NCBI GenBank assembly: GCA_004195025.1
Contig: SGBB01000013.1
Span: 1 to 64,000, forward strand
DNA: 64,000 bases
Direction of reading: 5' to 3'
DNA from: Candidatus Acidulidesulfobacter diazotrophicus
GTDB taxonomy: Bacteria; SZUA-79; Acidulodesulfobacterales; Acidulodesulfobacteraceae
The position numbers and the translations under genes were made by a program. Of this stretch, positions 48,736 through 57,535 are shown piece by piece. Position 1 is the first letter of the stretch, and each line of letters starts with the position of its first letter. The notes below the pieces were generated by a model. That model had not been told where the DNA came from, ran no database searches, and was given only the letters and a program-made list of their open reading frames with translations.

Positions 48736-49413
48736 TTATAATTTCGGAGATATTATTAATGTGATTTCGCCTTTTAAAAGTTCAGGGCTATTATTAAAAT
48801 CAATGCGCAAAGAGCTTATATCTTTAGTTCTAATATTTTCAAAAAACTTTGTAATCTCTTTTGCATAGCATATCTTTACATTTCCAAAAATATTTTCTAA
48901 GACATCAAATAATTTTTCAATGTCTCTTGCCGCTTCAAACACGACGAAAGTTCTTCCTTCCTCTTTTAATTTAAGGAGCATATTTTTCCTTTTCCCTGGC
49001 TTTTTAGGCAAAAAACCTATAAAAGTAAATTCCGACACATCCACCCCCGATGCCGACAATGCGGCTATAACGCTGGAAGGTCCAGGAATAGGTATGACTC
49101 TTATATCTCTTTCAATACACATTCTTACAAGATATGAACCTGGGTCGGAAATAAGCGGAGTACCTGCTTCTGTTACTAATGCGGCATCGCCTGCTTTAGT
49201 AATATGCGAAACTATATTTTCCGCCGCTCCTTTTTTATTATATTCATGATATGAAATCAAACGAGATTTTATATGATATTTTGAAGTAAGTATCCTTGTT
49301 TTTCTGGTATCTTCGCACGCAATTAAACTGACTGAACGCAAAGTTTTCAAAGCTCTGATTGTGATATCTTCTAGATTGCCGATAGGAGTTGCAACAATAT
49401 ATAAATTATACAT
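48736..49413 (-). CDS. rsmI: 16S rRNA (cytidine-1402-2'-O)-methyltransferase
   Basis: A 225-residue RsmI of the tetrapyrrole-methylase fold. YIVATPIGNLEDITIRA at the N-terminus, CEDTRKTRILTSKY, EAGTPLISDPGSYL and VIPIPGPSSVIAALSASGV are all diagnostic. It 2'-O-methylates C1402 of 16S rRNA using SAM. Shorter than the E. coli enzyme because the C-terminal extension is missing. Ends within Pho-box-like units of the downstream symporter. Confidence 0.94.
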   Translation of the reverse strand: MYNLYIVATPIGNLEDITIRALKTLRSVSLIACEDTRKTRILTSKYHIKSRLISYHEYNKKGAAENIVSHITKAGDAALVTEAGTPLISDPGSYLVRMCIERDIRVIPIPGPSSVIAALSASGVDVSEFTFIGFLPKKPGKRKNMLLKLKEEGRTFVVFEAARDIEKLFDVLENIFGNVKICYAKEITKFFENIRTKDISSLRIDFNNSPELLKGEITLIISPKL

Positions 49414-49465
49414 TATGATGATATAATAGTGAATGATTACTTAATAATATAGCTAAGCGGCCGGG

Positions 49466-49630
49466 ATGCCTAAATACATCTCATCTCAAGACCTTACCTG
49501 CGCTTCCTCTCTCCTGCTACTCTGTCAGCCTTCTTCGACCGCCTCCTCATTAACAAGGAGGAAGAGTTGACTACTTTTCAGGATAGTCCGTATTTGCTCG
49601 CCCATCCACAGGAGCGTACTACGCAGGCAT
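49466..49630. ncRNA. Probable structured non-coding RNA between rsmI and nadE
   Basis: A roughly 165-nt island of much higher GC than its surroundings, without open frames on either strand. It has nested complementary segments: CCTGCG (49497-49502) with CGCAGG (49622-49627); CTCCTG (49511-49516) with CAGGAG (49609-49614); and two inner hairpins CCTCCT/AGGAGG (49542-49547, 49556-49561) and GACTA/TAGTC (49569-49573, 49584-49588). This gives a closed, branched fold. Size would suit 6S RNA or another small RNA, but I cannot match it to a family, and strand is undecided. Confidence 0.55.
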
Positions 49631-49659
49631 TAATATTAATATAGTAAAAGTTTAAATGA

Positions 49660-50577
49660 TTAAATCCAGTCTCTTAAATATCTGAAATCTATGTTTATCG
49701 TCCTTTGAGAAACTTTTGCAATTAAAGGCTGCCTTCTTTTAAACTGAGACTTTTTTATTTTATTATAAACTTTATGAACAATATCTTCATCGTAACCCAT
49801 AGATATAACAACTTCAGGTTTATACATTTTATCTACTAAAAGAAACATAATTTCATCGGCTAATTTATAAGTAAATCCAAGTTCTTTCTCGTCAGACTGA
49901 TCTTGCCATAAGTCTGCAGACGGAGCTTTATTTATTAAGCTTTCGGGGACACCGAGATGTTTTGCAAGCTGATATATTTGCGTTTTATAAATATCTCCTA
50001 TAGGATTTAAAGCTGAAGCCATATCGCCGTATATTGTTCCATAGCCTAATAAAAGTTCGGATTTATTGCTTGTGCCTAAAACCAAAGAATTTAAAATATG
50101 GGAACGGTCATATAAAATAGACATTCTTTCTCTTGCCATTTTGTTTCCCATTCTCAGTTTTAATTCATAATTACTTTCTTTAGATTTATCTTCAAAATTA
50201 AAGTTAGACTTATTGTATTCAGAATTATTATTATAATATGACTTATTGCTGCCTATCTTATCAAAATAAACATCAATCTGGTCGGTAATATCAATGATAT
50301 AATGATTTATATTTAAATTTTTTACGACAAGCATTGCGTCTTCAAGACTTTTTGAAGAACTTGCTTTGTAAGGCATTAAAATAGCGGCAACATTATCACT
50401 GCCTAACGCCGAAACCGCAAGATAGCATGAAACTGCGGAATCTATTCCTCCTGATAATCCTAATACAATTTTATTAACTCCTGTTCTTTTAACTTCTTCT
50501 TTAATAAAATTTATAAGAAGTTTGTGAATATTTTTAAAATTAATTGAATCTATCACAGGTAAGTGCTGACTAATCAT
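49660..50577 (-). CDS. nadE: NAD synthetase, synthetase domain
   Basis: A 305-residue NadE N-type ATP pyrophosphatase. IVLGLSGGIDSAVSCYLAV is the PP-loop; GTSNKSELLLGYGTIYGDMA and KAPSADLWQDQSDEKELGF are conserved substrate and ammonia-channel segments. It amidates nicotinic acid adenine dinucleotide to NAD. A poly-Asn/Ser insert (about 115-145) reflects local composition. The glutaminase half is encoded separately 262 nt upstream, instead of as the fused form common in bacteria. Confidence 0.92.
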   Translation of the reverse strand: MISQHLPVIDSINFKNIHKLLINFIKEEVKRTGVNKIVLGLSGGIDSAVSCYLAVSALGSDNVAAILMPYKASSSKSLEDAMLVVKNLNINHYIIDITDQIDVYFDKIGSNKSYYNNNSEYNKSNFNFEDKSKESNYELKLRMGNKMARERMSILYDRSHILNSLVLGTSNKSELLLGYGTIYGDMASALNPIGDIYKTQIYQLAKHLGVPESLINKAPSADLWQDQSDEKELGFTYKLADEIMFLLVDKMYKPEVVISMGYDEDIVHKVYNKIKKSQFKRRQPLIAKVSQRTINIDFRYLRDWI

Positions 50578-50838
50578 TGAATTGATATTTATTTTTTATA
50601 ATATATTTATTATATATACTTTATATTTATATTTTATATTTATATCTATATTTAAAAATTGCCGATGAAAATTTTACATGAATTCTCATCATCGCGATAA
50701 TAACATATATATTGATTTTACTGTTCAGCTTTTTATTATATTGCCTGCTTATGTTTCTTATGTTTATTGTTAATTTTTATTAAAAAAAGCGAATCAAATA
50801 ATCAAATTTTGGTAAATTAAATACAGATAAATTATTTT

Positions 50839-51765
50839 TTACCGATGATCTATTATACTTTTAATTTCTTTTAATGTTATATCTAAATTTTCATCTCTCA
50901 GTATAGGAGTTTTAAATCTTTCATTCTTTAAGAAATCAAGATTTATTTCAATATTCAGCAATCCTTCGTCAAGATAGTCAAGGCAATAGTCTTTTTTTCC
51001 GTCCGGAGAAAATACGCATGAGCCTCCGGAAAAACCTATGCCGTCTTCAAAACCTACTCTATTTACATATATGACATAGCTTTTATAATAAAAAGCTATA
51101 ACGGAAAGAAGCTCTTCCCACATCTTAACCGAGCTGAATTTATCGTTTCCTTCTTCAATTCCTCTGGCCGGAGAGGCAGAATTGATTATAATCAGTTTAG
51201 CTCCCTTGTTAACAGCAATATATGAAGAAGACAAATGCCAGGCATCTTCGCATGTTAATATTGTGGAGTTAACTCCCAGAATATTAAACACTCCAAATTC
51301 TTTACCGTGTTTGAAATACCGCATCTCTTCAAACATTCCGTATGTCGGAAGATAAACTTTTCTATGAACATGTAAAATATTGCCTCCCGATAAACAAAAA
51401 GTGCTATTGTAAAAATTATAATCTTCATCCGATTCAACAAATCCTGCAATAATTACAATTTCTTCACTTTTATCTAAAAGACTGTCTATTATATAATTAT
51501 AATTATTGAATGTTTTAAAATTTACTCCGGTATTTTCGATATTTTTGCTGTTTTCTTTATTTTTACAGCTATTTTTTATATTAATGGCCACATCATAAAC
51601 GGCATCTTTTAAAAAATATCCGGTCAAAGACAATTCCGGAAATATTATAAGTTTACTTCCCGCCTGCTTTGCCTCGTCTATATATTTTAGATGTTTCTCA
51701 AGATTGCAATCTAATAATCCTGGTTCGGGAGCTATTTGCGCTAAAGATAATTTAATCAAATCCAT
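50839..51765 (-). CDS. Nitrilase-fold glutamine amidotransferase partner of NAD synthetase
   Basis: A 308-residue carbon-nitrogen hydrolase. The Glu-Lys-Cys triad lies in IIFPELSLTGYFLKDAVYD, HVHRKVYLPTYGMFEEMRYF and STILTCEDAWHLSS; the ICEDxW-like motif and the FEEMRYF segment are those of the glutaminase domain of glutamine-dependent NAD synthetase. The gene precedes nadE on the same strand, so the two likely form a split enzyme. The start is ATG 51765 or TTG 51771; both overlap yraN. Confidence 0.85.
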   Translation of the reverse strand: MDLIKLSLAQIAPEPGLLDCNLEKHLKYIDEAKQAGSKLIIFPELSLTGYFLKDAVYDVAINIKNSCKNKENSKNIENTGVNFKTFNNYNYIIDSLLDKSEEIVIIAGFVESDEDYNFYNSTFCLSGGNILHVHRKVYLPTYGMFEEMRYFKHGKEFGVFNILGVNSTILTCEDAWHLSSSYIAVNKGAKLIIINSASPARGIEEGNDKFSSVKMWEELLSVIAFYYKSYVIYVNRVGFEDGIGFSGGSCVFSPDGKKDYCLDYLDEGLLNIEINLDFLKNERFKTPILRDENLDITLKEIKSIIDHR

Positions 51766-52123
51766 TTTCAAAGAATATAAGTTTGATTGAACTGTTAAAT
51801 AGAAATTCTATTGATATTATTCCATAGTTTATTGATTTTGGTTTTTTTGCATATTCAAGCAAAAATAATTCCGATACTTTTGCAATTTTATCTATCTTTT
51901 TTCTGTCAACAGCTTCTAAAGGCGTCCCAAAATTATTTTGGAATCTTGATTTTACTTCTATAAAATATATATTATTTTTGTCTTTATCTGCTATAATATC
52001 AATTTCTCCGCATTTTTTTCTAAAATTAGCCGCTATAATTTTATAGCCTAAGTTTTCTAAAAATTCTTTAGCTATTTTTTCTCCTGCTTCTCCTTTTTTT
52101 CTGTTTAATGATTTTGCCTTCAT
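51752..52123 (-). CDS. yraN: YraN/UPF0102-family nuclease-like protein
   Basis: A 123-residue UPF0102 protein with the family motifs RKKGEAGEKIAKEFLENLGY, FRKKCGEIDIIADKD (conserved E-I-D) and YFIEVKSRFQNNFG, i.e. a predicted PD-(D/E)XK nuclease fold with D and ExK residues. Often near rsmI and rnhB in bacteria, as here. Overlaps the next gene by 14-20 nt. Confidence 0.9.
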   Translation of the reverse strand: MKAKSLNRKKGEAGEKIAKEFLENLGYKIIAANFRKKCGEIDIIADKDKNNIYFIEVKSRFQNNFGTPLEAVDRKKIDKIAKVSELFLLEYAKKPKSINYGIISIEFLFNSSIKLIFFENGFD

Positions 52124-52225
52124 ATTCTTTTATTTTATTATTTATTATTTTTATTTCTTTTATATATTTTATATATATTGATATTATAATACAAATATAT
52201 TTATTTTAAAATTATAAACTTTATC

Positions 52226-52358
52226 CCAAAATTGCCGATAGAAATCTTTAAAATAGCTTTAAAGTTATATAGAACATTAGATTCCCGCTTTCGCGGGAAT
52301 GACACCCGATGGGTGAAAACTTAAAAACCTGCAAAGTCATTCCTGCGTGGGCAGGAAA
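52226..52358. repeat. MITE-like repeat, copy 2, fused into the rnhB 3' end
   Basis: Shares with 19562-19718 the left end CCCAAAATTGCCGATAG and the body through the second hairpin arm TCATTCCTGCGTGGGCAGGA, then stops inside rnhB. The right terminal repeat is missing. The part from 52321 to about 52354 is translated as the last residues of RNase HII. Confidence 0.85.
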
Positions 52359-52917
52359 ATTTAAAAGTTTTTCTATGTATATCCGTTAATCCTAATTTTA
52401 AAATATTTTCTATATGTTCTTTTGTTGCATATCCTTTATGATTTTTAAATCCGTATCCATGATATTTTTTATCATAGTATTCTCTCATAATTTTATCTCG
52501 AGTAACCTTTGCTATTATAGAAGCGCAAGATACTGATTTTACTTTTATATCTGCTTTTATAACGGGAAATACTTTAATTTTGTCTAAATTTTTCATCTGC
52601 TTAGGAATATACGGACCGTCTATAATAACTATATCTGGTTTAACGGTTAGATTATTAAATGCTCTTTCCATAGAAAGCATAGCGGCATTTAATATATTGA
52701 TTTCATCAATTTCAACATTAGATGTAGCCCCGATTGAAATAGAAATTGCGTTTTCTATTAGATAATCAAAGAAATATTCTCTTTTTTCAGGAGTTAATAG
52801 CTTAGAATCTTTAATACCGTAGGGAATTAAATTTTTATCAATAATTATTGCAGCCGATATTACGGGACCTGCCAAACAGCCTCTGCCGACCTCATCAATT
52901 CCGCAAATAACTTTCAT
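52321..52917 (-). CDS. rnhB: Ribonuclease HII
   Basis: A 198-residue RNase HII: CGIDEVGRGCLAGPVISAAI has the catalytic Asp-Glu pair; later DGPYIP and SCASIIAKVTRD carry the other acidic and Ser/Lys residues, and GLTDIHRKTF is the conserved end. It removes RNA from RNA:DNA hybrids and misincorporated ribonucleotides. After HRKTFKF the protein continues SCPRRNDFAGF, which is encoded by the MITE-like repeat; the repeat also supplies the stop codon. Confidence 0.93.
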   Translation of the reverse strand: MKVICGIDEVGRGCLAGPVISAAIIIDKNLIPYGIKDSKLLTPEKREYFFDYLIENAISISIGATSNVEIDEINILNAAMLSMERAFNNLTVKPDIVIIDGPYIPKQMKNLDKIKVFPVIKADIKVKSVSCASIIAKVTRDKIMREYYDKKYHGYGFKNHKGYATKEHIENILKLGLTDIHRKTFKFSCPRRNDFAGF

Positions 52918-53032
52918 AATTTATTTTAATTAATGCAGCATATATACAAGATTATATAATATATATATTACATAAAAAATATAAAAACTTGTTTATGATA
53001 AATAGCAGCTGCCTATCAAGAAAACAGAGCCG

Positions 53033-54586
53033 CTATTGATTATAATTAGTCTTTAAAAATTCAATAAAATTATATATTCTTTGCAATGTTCTTTTCTTGC
53101 CCAACGCAAAAATAACTTCGTAAATACCCGGGCTTATTTTTTCTCCCGTCAGCGCTATTCTTATAATCATAGCCTTTTCTTTGAGCGACCATTTATTTTT
53201 TAAAAAAAATTCATTGAAAGATTCTTTTATATAATTTATATATCCGGCTCCATTAAAGCTTTGGCTGTCCAAGTTTAAATTTTCAACAAAATTTATTAAT
53301 GTATTTAAAAAATATATAGCATTGCTTAAAAAATTAAAGCTATTATCTTGAATATCGTTATGCTTAACGGCATAGCCGCTATTATTATCAGAATTATCAA
53401 ACTCATTTAATTTAAATTTATCTATTTCGCTAATCAGGTTTTTATCGTAAATAATATTGCCGTCATTTAAATAAAATCCCATTTTTTCTTTTATTTCAAT
53501 TAAGGTTTTTACTCTCGGTTTTAAAGCGTCTATTAAAATTGAAGTATTTTCGCTATAAGCTATTTTTTTATCTTTTTTATTATCTATATCTATATCATTA
53601 ATCATGTCTACTAATTCTTTTGCGGTTTTCTGTTTTATATAATGAGCATTAAGCCATAATAATTTTTCTTTATTAAACACGGCGGCCGATTTGCTTATAT
53701 GTTTTAAATCAAAATACTTAATCATATCTGCAATAGATAAAATCTCATCATTTCCGTGAGACCAGCCGAGTCTTACAAGATAATTTATCAGAGCTTCAGG
53801 TAAAAAACCGTCGTTTTTATATTGCATAACCGCCGTTGCGCCGTGTCTTTTAGATAATCTCTTTCCGTCATTTCCCAGAATCATTGAAACATGAGCAAAT
53901 TCAGGCGGTTTGAAACCAAGAGCTTCATAGAGAAGCACCTGCTTAGGCGTATTGCTCAAATGGTCGTCTCCTCTTATAATATGAGTGATACCCATGAGAG
54001 CGTCGTCTATAACGACGGCAAAGTTATAAGTAGGGATTCCGTCTGTCCGCATAATTACAAAATCGTCAATCTCGTTATTGTTTACGGAAACAAATTGATC
54101 TCTTGTCAAATCTTTAAATTTTGTTAAATGACCGTCTTCTCTATGTGTTTTAAATCTGACTACATGGGGCAAATCGTTATTTTGTTTCTCTATCTTATCT
54201 ATCGGCAAATTGCGGCATCTTCCTGAGTACATCGGTTTTTTACTTTCGGCTATAAGCTTATTTTTATCTTCTTCTAGTAATTCAACGCTGCAATAACAAT
54301 TATAAGCTTTACCTTCATTTAAAAGTTTTTGGCAATATTCTTTATATATGTCTAATCTTGAGGATTGATATGAGGCAGGTTCATCAGAAACTAATCCAAG
54401 CCATTCTAAGCTTTTAATTATGTCTTCTTCATATTTTTTTAAAGATCTTTCATAATCGGTATCTTCAATTCTTAAAATAAATTTTCCAGCGTAATGTTTG
54501 GCATAAATATAATTGAATAGCGCAGTTCTAGCTCCTCCAATATGAAGATATCCAGTGGGACTCGGTGCAAATCGTGTTTTTACCAT
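53033..54586 (-). CDS. gltX: Glutamyl-tRNA synthetase
   Basis: A 517-residue class I synthetase: FAPSPTGYLHIGGARTALFN (HIGH motif) and KRLSKRHGATAV (KMSKS motif), with the zinc-region-like CYCSVELLEEDKN between. Charges tRNA-Glu (and possibly tRNA-Gln). The Asn-rich stretch around 385-420 is an insertion relative to usual length. Confidence 0.95.
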   Translation of the reverse strand: MVKTRFAPSPTGYLHIGGARTALFNYIYAKHYAGKFILRIEDTDYERSLKKYEEDIIKSLEWLGLVSDEPASYQSSRLDIYKEYCQKLLNEGKAYNCYCSVELLEEDKNKLIAESKKPMYSGRCRNLPIDKIEKQNNDLPHVVRFKTHREDGHLTKFKDLTRDQFVSVNNNEIDDFVIMRTDGIPTYNFAVVIDDALMGITHIIRGDDHLSNTPKQVLLYEALGFKPPEFAHVSMILGNDGKRLSKRHGATAVMQYKNDGFLPEALINYLVRLGWSHGNDEILSIADMIKYFDLKHISKSAAVFNKEKLLWLNAHYIKQKTAKELVDMINDIDIDNKKDKKIAYSENTSILIDALKPRVKTLIEIKEKMGFYLNDGNIIYDKNLISEIDKFKLNEFDNSDNNSGYAVKHNDIQDNSFNFLSNAIYFLNTLINFVENLNLDSQSFNGAGYINYIKESFNEFFLKNKWSLKEKAMIIRIALTGEKISPGIYEVIFALGKKRTLQRIYNFIEFLKTNYNQ

Positions 54587-54662
54587 ATTTTTAAGCTATA
54601 TAATTAAAACTATATAAAAAATATAAAAAGTTTATTTAATATACTATATGTGTTATATTACA

Positions 54663-55478
54663 CTAATATACAGCGATTGAGGAATACCCTACAACGCTTG
54701 AATAATCTCCTGAAGCCTCTCCTGAATTTGTGTAATTAATTAATTTCACATTGGTTTTCCCCGCCATTTTTGCGACTAATAGCATAATTGAAGCAGGAAT
54801 AAATCCGCACATAGAAATTTTATTGCTAATAACTTTATTGTAAAGACCTTCGGGGTCAAGCCTAAGAATTTCGTTTATAGCTATCAAGTCTTTTATCTTT
54901 GCCTCTTCGGCGCTTTCATAATGTGTCATATCGGAACTTGCGACAATTAAAACATCATCTGTCAAGTCTAATTTTATAAGAGCGTTAAAAATAGCTCTGG
55001 CGGACTTTATTATATCGTCATATCTTATATATGAAATAACTATAGGAACTATTGAAAAATCAGATCTAAAATAATGCAGCAATGGTATTTGAACTTCGAT
55101 TGAATGCTCTTTTAACTGAGCTTTATCGTCGGATTGGAACGGGCTGTCTTTTTGATTAATGATTTCATCTGCAAGAATAGAATTAACGGGTACATTAAAT
55201 GCGCCAAAATTATAGCTTCCTTTGTTCATAACAGAAAAATCCAAACCTAACCCTGTATGGTTAGGACCCATAATTATTATATTCTTTTTTACGTCAATAG
55301 ATGAATACCCCATTAAAGCAGTTTTCCCTGAATAAACATATCCTGCATGCGGAGAAATTATTCCAAAAGCATTAATTTTATCGTCAGAGGGGGGCACATT
55401 AAATGATTTTATAAGCGCATTTATCTGATTTATATCCGCAGGATAAAAAGAACCTGCAACTGCAGGATTACGTGTCAA
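54663..55478 (-). CDS. Memo-family protein (AmmeMemoRadiSam system protein B)
   Basis: A 271-residue Memo/UPF0103 protein: RNPAVAGSFYPAD start, IISPHAGYVYSGKTA, IIMGPNHTG, HSIEVQIPLL and SSDMTHYE, which carry the conserved His residues of the iron-binding, extradiol-dioxygenase-like fold. In many bacteria it is linked to AMMECR1 and a radical SAM enzyme; those partners are not in the window. Biochemical role unknown. Confidence 0.9.
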   Translation of the reverse strand: MTRNPAVAGSFYPADINQINALIKSFNVPPSDDKINAFGIISPHAGYVYSGKTALMGYSSIDVKKNIIIMGPNHTGLGLDFSVMNKGSYNFGAFNVPVNSILADEIINQKDSPFQSDDKAQLKEHSIEVQIPLLHYFRSDFSIVPIVISYIRYDDIIKSARAIFNALIKLDLTDDVLIVASSDMTHYESAEEAKIKDLIAINEILRLDPEGLYNKVISNKISMCGFIPASIMLLVAKMAGKTNVKLINYTNSGEASGDYSSVVGYSSIAVY

Positions 55479-55546
55479 TTAAATCACCTTCATAATTTTA
55501 AATAGAAAATTATTTTTATTGTTTAATACAATTTATAAAAGATTAA

Positions 55547-57451
55547 TTATTCGACATACACAAGCGTTTCATCAGGATTTGCCATATCGCCTTCTTTAAC
55601 ATATATTTCTTTTATGATACCATCAATAGGCGTGTGAATTTCATTTTCCATTTTCATAGCTTCTACTATTAAAACAGTATCGCCCGCATTTACGGAATCG
55701 CCTTTTTTTACCAATAATTTAGTAATTCTTCCCGGCATCGGCGCATATACGTCCCCTTCTCTTTTTGGCGAAGGACGTTTAGATCTTGCAATATTTTCGC
55801 CCACTATTTCGCCTCCGTAGCTTGGAACTACTTCCGTAAGCGATTCAATAGTTACTTCTTCCATCGTACCATCCACATTTAAAAAGAATGGTCTTTTCTG
55901 ATCTGCTTTATGTCCTACGCCTGCTATTTTTATTTTATAGTTTTCACCGTGAACCGTAACGATAAATTCACTCGGTACAAGATCACCTTCTCTAAATTCT
56001 TCGGCTTCCGCAAATTCATTGGACTGAACTAATCCGTTTGACATATCTGAAGAATATTCTCCTTCGCCGTTTTGAGCGGTATAATCAGGCAATTTTCCAT
56101 CTTTTCTGTCTTTAAAGAATTCAATAGAAATCTGGGGAAATAATATATAGCTCATAATATCTTCATCGCCGGCTATAAATTCTTTAATTTTATCTATATT
56201 CTGACTTAATTCAGGCGCAAGAAGATCTGCGGGTCTTACCGTTATAAATTCTTCATCGCCGAGAGCCCTTTTCCTAACATCTTCGTTTATTGCGGCAGGT
56301 GCTTTGCCGTAATAACCCTTGAGATAATTTTTTGTCTCGCTGGTTATAACTTTATATTTTTCTCCCGTAATTACATTAAGAGCCGCCTGAGTTCCAATAA
56401 TCTGCGAAGTAGGAGTTACTAACGGAGGAAACCCTAAATCTTCACGAACCTGAGGAACTTCGTATAAAACTTCATCCATTTTATCAAGCGCATTTTGTTC
56501 TTTGAGCTGGTTTGCAAGGTTTGACATCATTCCGCCTGGCACTTGCGTCACAAGCACATCAGTGTTAATATTTGTATATTCGCTCTCAAAAGCTTTATAT
56601 TTTTTTCTTACTATTTTAAAATAATCCGCAACTTCTTTGAGTTTTTCAAGATCAAGGTCCACATCATAACCCATTTCTGAGAGGGTAAATACCATAGATT
56701 CCGTGGGCGGATGCGATGTTCCGCAGCACATTGACGATATTGCGGTATCTATAATATCTGCTCCGCCTTCAACGGCTTTTAATAAAGACATAGGAGCAAA
56801 ACCGCTTGTTGAATGCGAATGAACATGAATAGGCAGATTTACCGCATTTTTAATCATAGAGACAAGTTCGTACGCTTTCATAGGAGAAAGCAAACCTGCC
56901 ATATCTTTAATACAAATTGTGTCAGCTCCCATTTCTGCAAGTTCTAATGCCATTTGAGTAAATAATTCATTTGTATGGACGGGGCTTGTCGTATAGCATA
57001 TAGTTGCTTCCGCTATTTTTTTTCTTTTTTTTACGGCTTCTACCGATTTTCTGATGTTTCTAAAATCATTTAACGAATCAAATATCCTAAATACATCTAT
57101 CCCGTTATTAACGCTTAAATCAATAAATTTTTCTACGACATCATCGGCATAATGACGATAACCTACTAAATTTTGTCCGCGTAAAAGCATTTGAAGACGG
57201 GAGTGTTTGTAAGATTTGCGTAATTTTTTAAGTCTTTCCCATGGGTCTTCTTTTAAAAATCTCAAACATGAATCAAAAGTCGCTCCTCCCCAAACTTCTA
57301 ACGACCAGAACCCTATAGTATCAAGAACATGGGCTATTCCCGTAATATCAGGAGTAGTCATTCTTGTAGCTAACAATGACTGATGCGCATCTCTTAAGGC
57401 AACCTCCATAAAATCAACTTTTCTGATGTAATTTTCTTTTGTTTCGCTCAT
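55547..57451 (-). CDS. pycB: Pyruvate carboxylase subunit B (carboxyltransferase with biotin carrier)
   Basis: A 634-residue protein: carboxyltransferase TIM barrel (about 10-300; VALRDAHQSLLATRM, CIKDMAGLLSP, IHVHSHSTSGFA), PYC-OADA middle domain, and C-terminal biotinyl domain with EAMKMENEIHTPIDG. Same architecture as oxaloacetate decarboxylase alpha, but the neighbouring biotin carboxylase and absence of beta/gamma subunits point to two-subunit pyruvate carboxylase. Converts pyruvate to oxaloacetate for anaplerosis. 85 nt downstream of pycA. Confidence 0.88.
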   Translation of the reverse strand: MSETKENYIRKVDFMEVALRDAHQSLLATRMTTPDITGIAHVLDTIGFWSLEVWGGATFDSCLRFLKEDPWERLKKLRKSYKHSRLQMLLRGQNLVGYRHYADDVVEKFIDLSVNNGIDVFRIFDSLNDFRNIRKSVEAVKKRKKIAEATICYTTSPVHTNELFTQMALELAEMGADTICIKDMAGLLSPMKAYELVSMIKNAVNLPIHVHSHSTSGFAPMSLLKAVEGGADIIDTAISSMCCGTSHPPTESMVFTLSEMGYDVDLDLEKLKEVADYFKIVRKKYKAFESEYTNINTDVLVTQVPGGMMSNLANQLKEQNALDKMDEVLYEVPQVREDLGFPPLVTPTSQIIGTQAALNVITGEKYKVITSETKNYLKGYYGKAPAAINEDVRKRALGDEEFITVRPADLLAPELSQNIDKIKEFIAGDEDIMSYILFPQISIEFFKDRKDGKLPDYTAQNGEGEYSSDMSNGLVQSNEFAEAEEFREGDLVPSEFIVTVHGENYKIKIAGVGHKADQKRPFFLNVDGTMEEVTIESLTEVVPSYGGEIVGENIARSKRPSPKREGDVYAPMPGRITKLLVKKGDSVNAGDTVLIVEAMKMENEIHTPIDGIIKEIYVKEGDMANPDETLVYVE

Positions 57452-57535
57452 ATTATGCCTGCTATTTTTATTAAATTATTGATCATATTTATTTATAATT
57501 TTATATTATTTATTATTAATGATATATATATTATA

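Noticed and set aside
48718-48739. Separate Pho-box promoter at the rsmI stop
   Set aside because: Only two units and no -10 nearby; more likely a distal extension of the symporter array or chance in AT-rich sequence.
49441-49640. RNase P RNA (rnpB) at the rsmI neighbour position
   Set aside because: rnpB is often next to rsmI, and GGATAGTCCG resembles its core, but the gap of 246 nt is too short and other conserved RNase P segments are missing.
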